Of a DNA stretch of 64,000 bases, positions 61,268-64,000 are shown one piece after another. The position numbers were made by a program, and so were the translations under genes. This DNA is from Acidobacteriota bacterium (GTDB taxonomy: Bacteria > Acidobacteriota > Vicinamibacteria > Vicinamibacterales > CAVVIG01), in NCBI GenBank assembly GCA_003222395.1, contig QHWB01000030.1, positions 110,221 through 174,220 on the forward strand. Reading direction: 5' to 3'. Every line of letters starts with the position of its first letter. Position 1 is the stretch's first letter. The notes beneath the pieces are model-generated. The model worked only from the letters and a program-made list of their open reading frames with translations. It had not been told where the DNA came from and did not search any database.

Positions 61268-63961
61268 GTGACCAAGCCGCTCGTCGGCCAGCGCCTCGGG
61301 CCGTACGAAATTGGATCCCTGCTCGGATCTGGCGGGATGGGCGAAGTCTATCGCGCGCGCGACACGAAGCTCGGTCGCGACGTCGCGATCAAGATCCTGC
61401 CCGCCGGCCTCACCGCCGATGCCGACCGGCATGCACGCTTCGAGCGCGAGGCGCGCACGCTCGCTGCGCTCAATCATCCGCACATCGGGGCCATCTACGG
61501 CTTCGAAGATCGAGATGGCGTGCACGCCCTCGTCCTCGAGCTCGTCGAAGGACAAACGCTCGCGGAGCGATTGGCGCGGTCTGAACACCGTGCCCTGCGA
61601 CCCATTCCGATCGGCGACGCGCTGGCGATCGCGCGGCAGATCGCGGACGCACTGGACGCGGCCCACGAAAAAGGCATCGTCCATCGCGATCTGAAGCCGG
61701 CAAACATCATCTTGCTCGCCGACGGCCGGGTGAAAGTGGTCGACTTCGGTCTGGCGAAGCGTGGCGCAGACGACGCGGCGCCCAATGCGACCGAGTCGCC
61801 GACCATCGCCGCCGCGGCGACGCACGGCGGCATGGTGCTTGGAACCGCGCCGTACATGAGTCCGGAACAGGCGCGCGGTCAGGCAGTCGACAAACGTACC
61901 GACATCTGGGCGTTCGGCTGTGTGCTCTACGAACTGCTCACCGGACGCCAGGCGTTCGCCGGCGAGACGGTGTCGGACACGATCGCCGCGATTCTGGACC
62001 GCGAACCCGACTGGCCGCAGCTGCCGGCCTCGACTCCCTCCGTCATCCGCCGCCTGCTGCAGCGCTGCCTCGAGAAGGATCCGAAACGCCGCCTCCGCGA
62101 CATCGGCGACGCACGCTTCGATATCGACGATGCGACCGAGCAGCCCACGACGAGCCGGGCCGCGATCGCCTCGACGCGAGACGCCACACGCAGGGTGCTC
62201 CGATGGATGTTGCCGGCGCTTGTCGCGATCGGTGTCGCCGCCGCGCTCGCGCTCCGCTTCGCGCCGTCGGCGCCGCTGAGAGACGTGACGCGGTTTACGG
62301 TACCAATGCCGCAAACGCTGCAGCTGATCGACATGATGGCGCTGTCGCCCGACGGCCGCGCGCTCGTCTATACCGGCGTCGACGACGGCGGACGGCGGCT
62401 GTACAAGCGCACCGTGGACACGATCGAGTCCGTGCCGATTCGAGGCGCCGAGGGAGGATCGCATCCGTTCTTCTCGCCCGACGGCGTGTCGGTGGGCTTC
62501 GTTGCGAACGGCGATCTGAAGCGCATTCCGCTCGACGGCGGCGATGCGACGACCGTCGCCAAGAACGTTGACCGGTTGTCCGGTGGGGCCTGGCTGTCCG
62601 ACGGCACCATCGTGTTCGCATCGCCCAACAAAGGTCTCTCGCGCGTTCCGGTGACGGGCGGCGCGATCGAAACGCTCACGACGATTGAACGTGGGGAGAT
62701 CAGGCACTCATCGCCGGCCGGCGTCGACGGCAATCGTGCCGTCCTCTTTACTGTCCATACCGGCGCCCGCGACGGCTTGCGCGTCGACGTCGTCTCGCTT
62801 CAGACCGGTCAGCGCACGGCTCTGCTTCAAGGCAACGGCGCGCACGCTCTGCGTTCGGGACGTCTCCTGTTCGAGCGCGGCGGATCGCTCTGGGTGGCGC
62901 CGTTCGATAACCGTCGCCTGAGGGTTAACGGCCCTCCGGTGGTGGTGTTCGACGGTATCGCCGTCGGCGAGAGCTGGAGTCCTCTCATGGCGATTGGGGC
63001 CGATGGCTCTCTGGCGTACGGAACCGGAGGGCGTCAAAGGTTCGGGATGAGAAAGCTGGTCTGGGTCGATCGGAGCGGACACGAACAGCCCATCGATGCG
63101 CCTTCGCGAATGTGGGTGTGGCCGCAGATTTCACCCGACGGCAGGCGCCTTGGTCTCCACTTCCACGATCCCGTCAACATGGATGCGTGGATCTATGAGC
63201 TCGATCACGGCCCGCTCGTTCGCGTCACGTACGATCCGGCTCAGGACGGCTATCCGTTATGGAGTCCTGACGGCTCGCACATCGCCTTCTGGTCGCGCCA
63301 GGGCGGCGGCGCGCACAATCTCTACCTGCGCGCCGCGGATCTGTCCGGACGCGACGAACGATTGACGACGAGCGTCGACGATCAGGAGCCGTTCTCGTGG
63401 TCGGGAGATGGCAAGCTGCTCGTCTATCACGAGCGCTCGCGCGACACCGGCATGGACATCGGCACGGTTTCGATCGCCGGAGAACACCGCGCTCAGCTGG
63501 TCATTCGCGGGCCGGCCGACGAGGCGCGTCCCGCGGTTTCGGCCGATGGACGCTGGATCGCGTATCAGTCGAATCTGTCGGGACGCTGGCAGGTGTACGT
63601 CCAGCCGTTTCCCGAGCTCGACGCTCGCTGGCAGATCTCGACCGAAGGCGGCGCGTCGCCCACGTGGAGCAAGGATGATCGAGAGCTGTTCTATCGCCGC
63701 GGCAATGCGATGATGCACGTGCCGATCGATGCCGTCGGGCGCGGCTTCAGATTCGGAACTGCGAACGTCCTGTTCGAGGGACCATACGTTGCTGAGGAAG
63801 ACAGCCTGCAGAGCGCACGCAACTACGCCGTCGCTCCGGACGGGCGACGATTCGTGATGATCAAAGACGACGACCGCCGCGATCGCGAGTCGGCGGCCTC
63901 GCAGATCGTCGTCGTCCGTAATTGGATCGCCGAGCTCGAGCGCTCATCCGCGCGTCAGTAA
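61268..63961 (+). CDS. Ser/Thr protein kinase with TolB/PD40-like propeller
   Basis: 897 aa. The kinase is at about 12-285: GSGGMGEV (20-27), VAIK (Lys42), HRDLKPANI (139-147), DFG (159-161), APYMSPEQARG. A proline/arginine linker, then one membrane helix (about 315-335, MLPALVAIGVAAALAL). The outside part has repeated PD40 motifs such as LSPDGRALVYTG, FSPDGVSVGF, ISPDGRRLGLHF, WSPDGSHIAFWS, VSADGRWIAYQS. GTG start. This architecture is common in Acidobacteriota. Could sense a ligand outside and signal inside; no target known. Confidence 0.88.
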   Translation: MTKPLVGQRLGPYEIGSLLGSGGMGEVYRARDTKLGRDVAIKILPAGLTADADRHARFEREARTLAALNHPHIGAIYGFEDRDGVHALVLELVEGQTLAERLARSEHRALRPIPIGDALAIARQIADALDAAHEKGIVHRDLKPANIILLADGRVKVVDFGLAKRGADDAAPNATESPTIAAAATHGGMVLGTAPYMSPEQARGQAVDKRTDIWAFGCVLYELLTGRQAFAGETVSDTIAAILDREPDWPQLPASTPSVIRRLLQRCLEKDPKRRLRDIGDARFDIDDATEQPTTSRAAIASTRDATRRVLRWMLPALVAIGVAAALALRFAPSAPLRDVTRFTVPMPQTLQLIDMMALSPDGRALVYTGVDDGGRRLYKRTVDTIESVPIRGAEGGSHPFFSPDGVSVGFVANGDLKRIPLDGGDATTVAKNVDRLSGGAWLSDGTIVFASPNKGLSRVPVTGGAIETLTTIERGEIRHSSPAGVDGNRAVLFTVHTGARDGLRVDVVSLQTGQRTALLQGNGAHALRSGRLLFERGGSLWVAPFDNRRLRVNGPPVVVFDGIAVGESWSPLMAIGADGSLAYGTGGRQRFGMRKLVWVDRSGHEQPIDAPSRMWVWPQISPDGRRLGLHFHDPVNMDAWIYELDHGPLVRVTYDPAQDGYPLWSPDGSHIAFWSRQGGGAHNLYLRAADLSGRDERLTTSVDDQEPFSWSGDGKLLVYHERSRDTGMDIGTVSIAGEHRAQLVIRGPADEARPAVSADGRWIAYQSNLSGRWQVYVQPFPELDARWQISTEGGASPTWSKDDRELFYRRGNAMMHVPIDAVGRGFRFGTANVLFEGPYVAEEDSLQSARNYAVAPDGRRFVMIKDDDRRDRESAASQIVVVRNWIAELERSSARQ

Positions 63962-63980
63962 ACCTCGCCAGTAACCTGGA

Positions 63981-64000
63981 GTCCTGCGCTACCTGAGCGG
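63981..64000. repeat. partial dispersed palindrome at window end
   Basis: GTCCTGCGCTACCTGAGCGG resembles the right half of the family, cut by the end of the window. Confidence 0.35.

Overview
The window is high-GC bacterial DNA that reads like a soil Acidobacteriota, most likely Vicinamibacteria. This is inferred from gene content and not from a marker gene. The supporting features are an Oar-type TonB-dependent receptor with a carboxypeptidase-regulatory N-domain, a Ser/Thr kinase fused to a TolB-like propeller, bacillithiol genes, a PEP-CTERM protein, PQQ dehydrogenase plus cytochrome c, and several Tat-exported sugar enzymes. Most of the window is sugar-acid and deoxysugar catabolism, packed into operons whose genes overlap by 4 nt (ATGA or GTGA).

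Layout. 0-4.7 kb: iolB diverging from a FadR-type regulator, a split altronate dehydratase and a hexuronate MFS permease. 4.7-12.1 kb (minus): lacI-type regulator, galK, galT, alpha-galactosidase, manD and a Tat TIM-barrel protein. 12.1-18.6 kb (plus, divergent from lacI): TonB receptor, alpha-L-fucosidase, a truncated Tat gene and a UxuA-like mannonate dehydratase. 18.6-28.6 kb: sdpR/sdpI pair, bshB1-bshA, a PEP-CTERM protein, a tRNA-Leu 3' fragment, two VOC proteins, two ABC half-transporters and a HisS/HisZ-like protein. 28.6-34.8 kb: xylulokinase, ThuA-like protein and xylose isomerase, diverging from cytochrome c and a PQQ dehydrogenase. 34.8-40.5 kb is a decayed zone with SnoaL, HigB and VOC remnants, vapBC, a frameshifted phosphoesterase, an ankyrin protein and an AAC(3)-like acetyltransferase. 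40.6-47.8 kb: an Old-Yellow-Enzyme-like gene, cupin, GH88 and SDR operon, with a GntR/MFS pair. 47.8-61.2 kb: a near-complete L-fucose operon. 61.3-64 kb: the Ser/Thr kinase.

How the genes work together. The minus-strand cluster from 59.96 to 47.86 kb encodes 2-keto-3-deoxy-L-fuconate dehydrogenase, a diketo-fuconate hydrolase (FAH family), a mutarotase, a Gfo/Idh dehydrogenase, LutABC, a fuconolactonase-type amidohydrolase, a ribose-type ABC importer and L-fuconate dehydratase. This fits the non-phosphorylative route L-fucose to pyruvate plus L-lactate, with Lut oxidising the lactate. A 25-bp promoter/operator block containing a perfect 16-bp palindrome is shared (24/25) between the lacI/TonB intergenic region and the fucose operon promoter. 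The LacI-type regulator at 11-12 kb therefore probably controls both loci. Galactose (galKT, alpha-galactosidase) and xylose (xylose isomerase, xylulokinase) genes lie between them, so all three side-chain sugars of fucosylated xyloglucan are covered.

The most unusual property is repeat invasion. A small palindromic repeat with compensatory stem changes occurs at about 20 places, in at least eight cases in frame inside otherwise normal enzyme genes. It has also expanded into two tandem arrays. One has 17 copies at a 36-bp period and reads in frame through the C-terminus of the OYE-like gene. The other has 8 copies at a 34-bp period and is non-coding. Other repeat families occur at 9.4, 34.8, 4.6, 27.1 and 49.2 kb.
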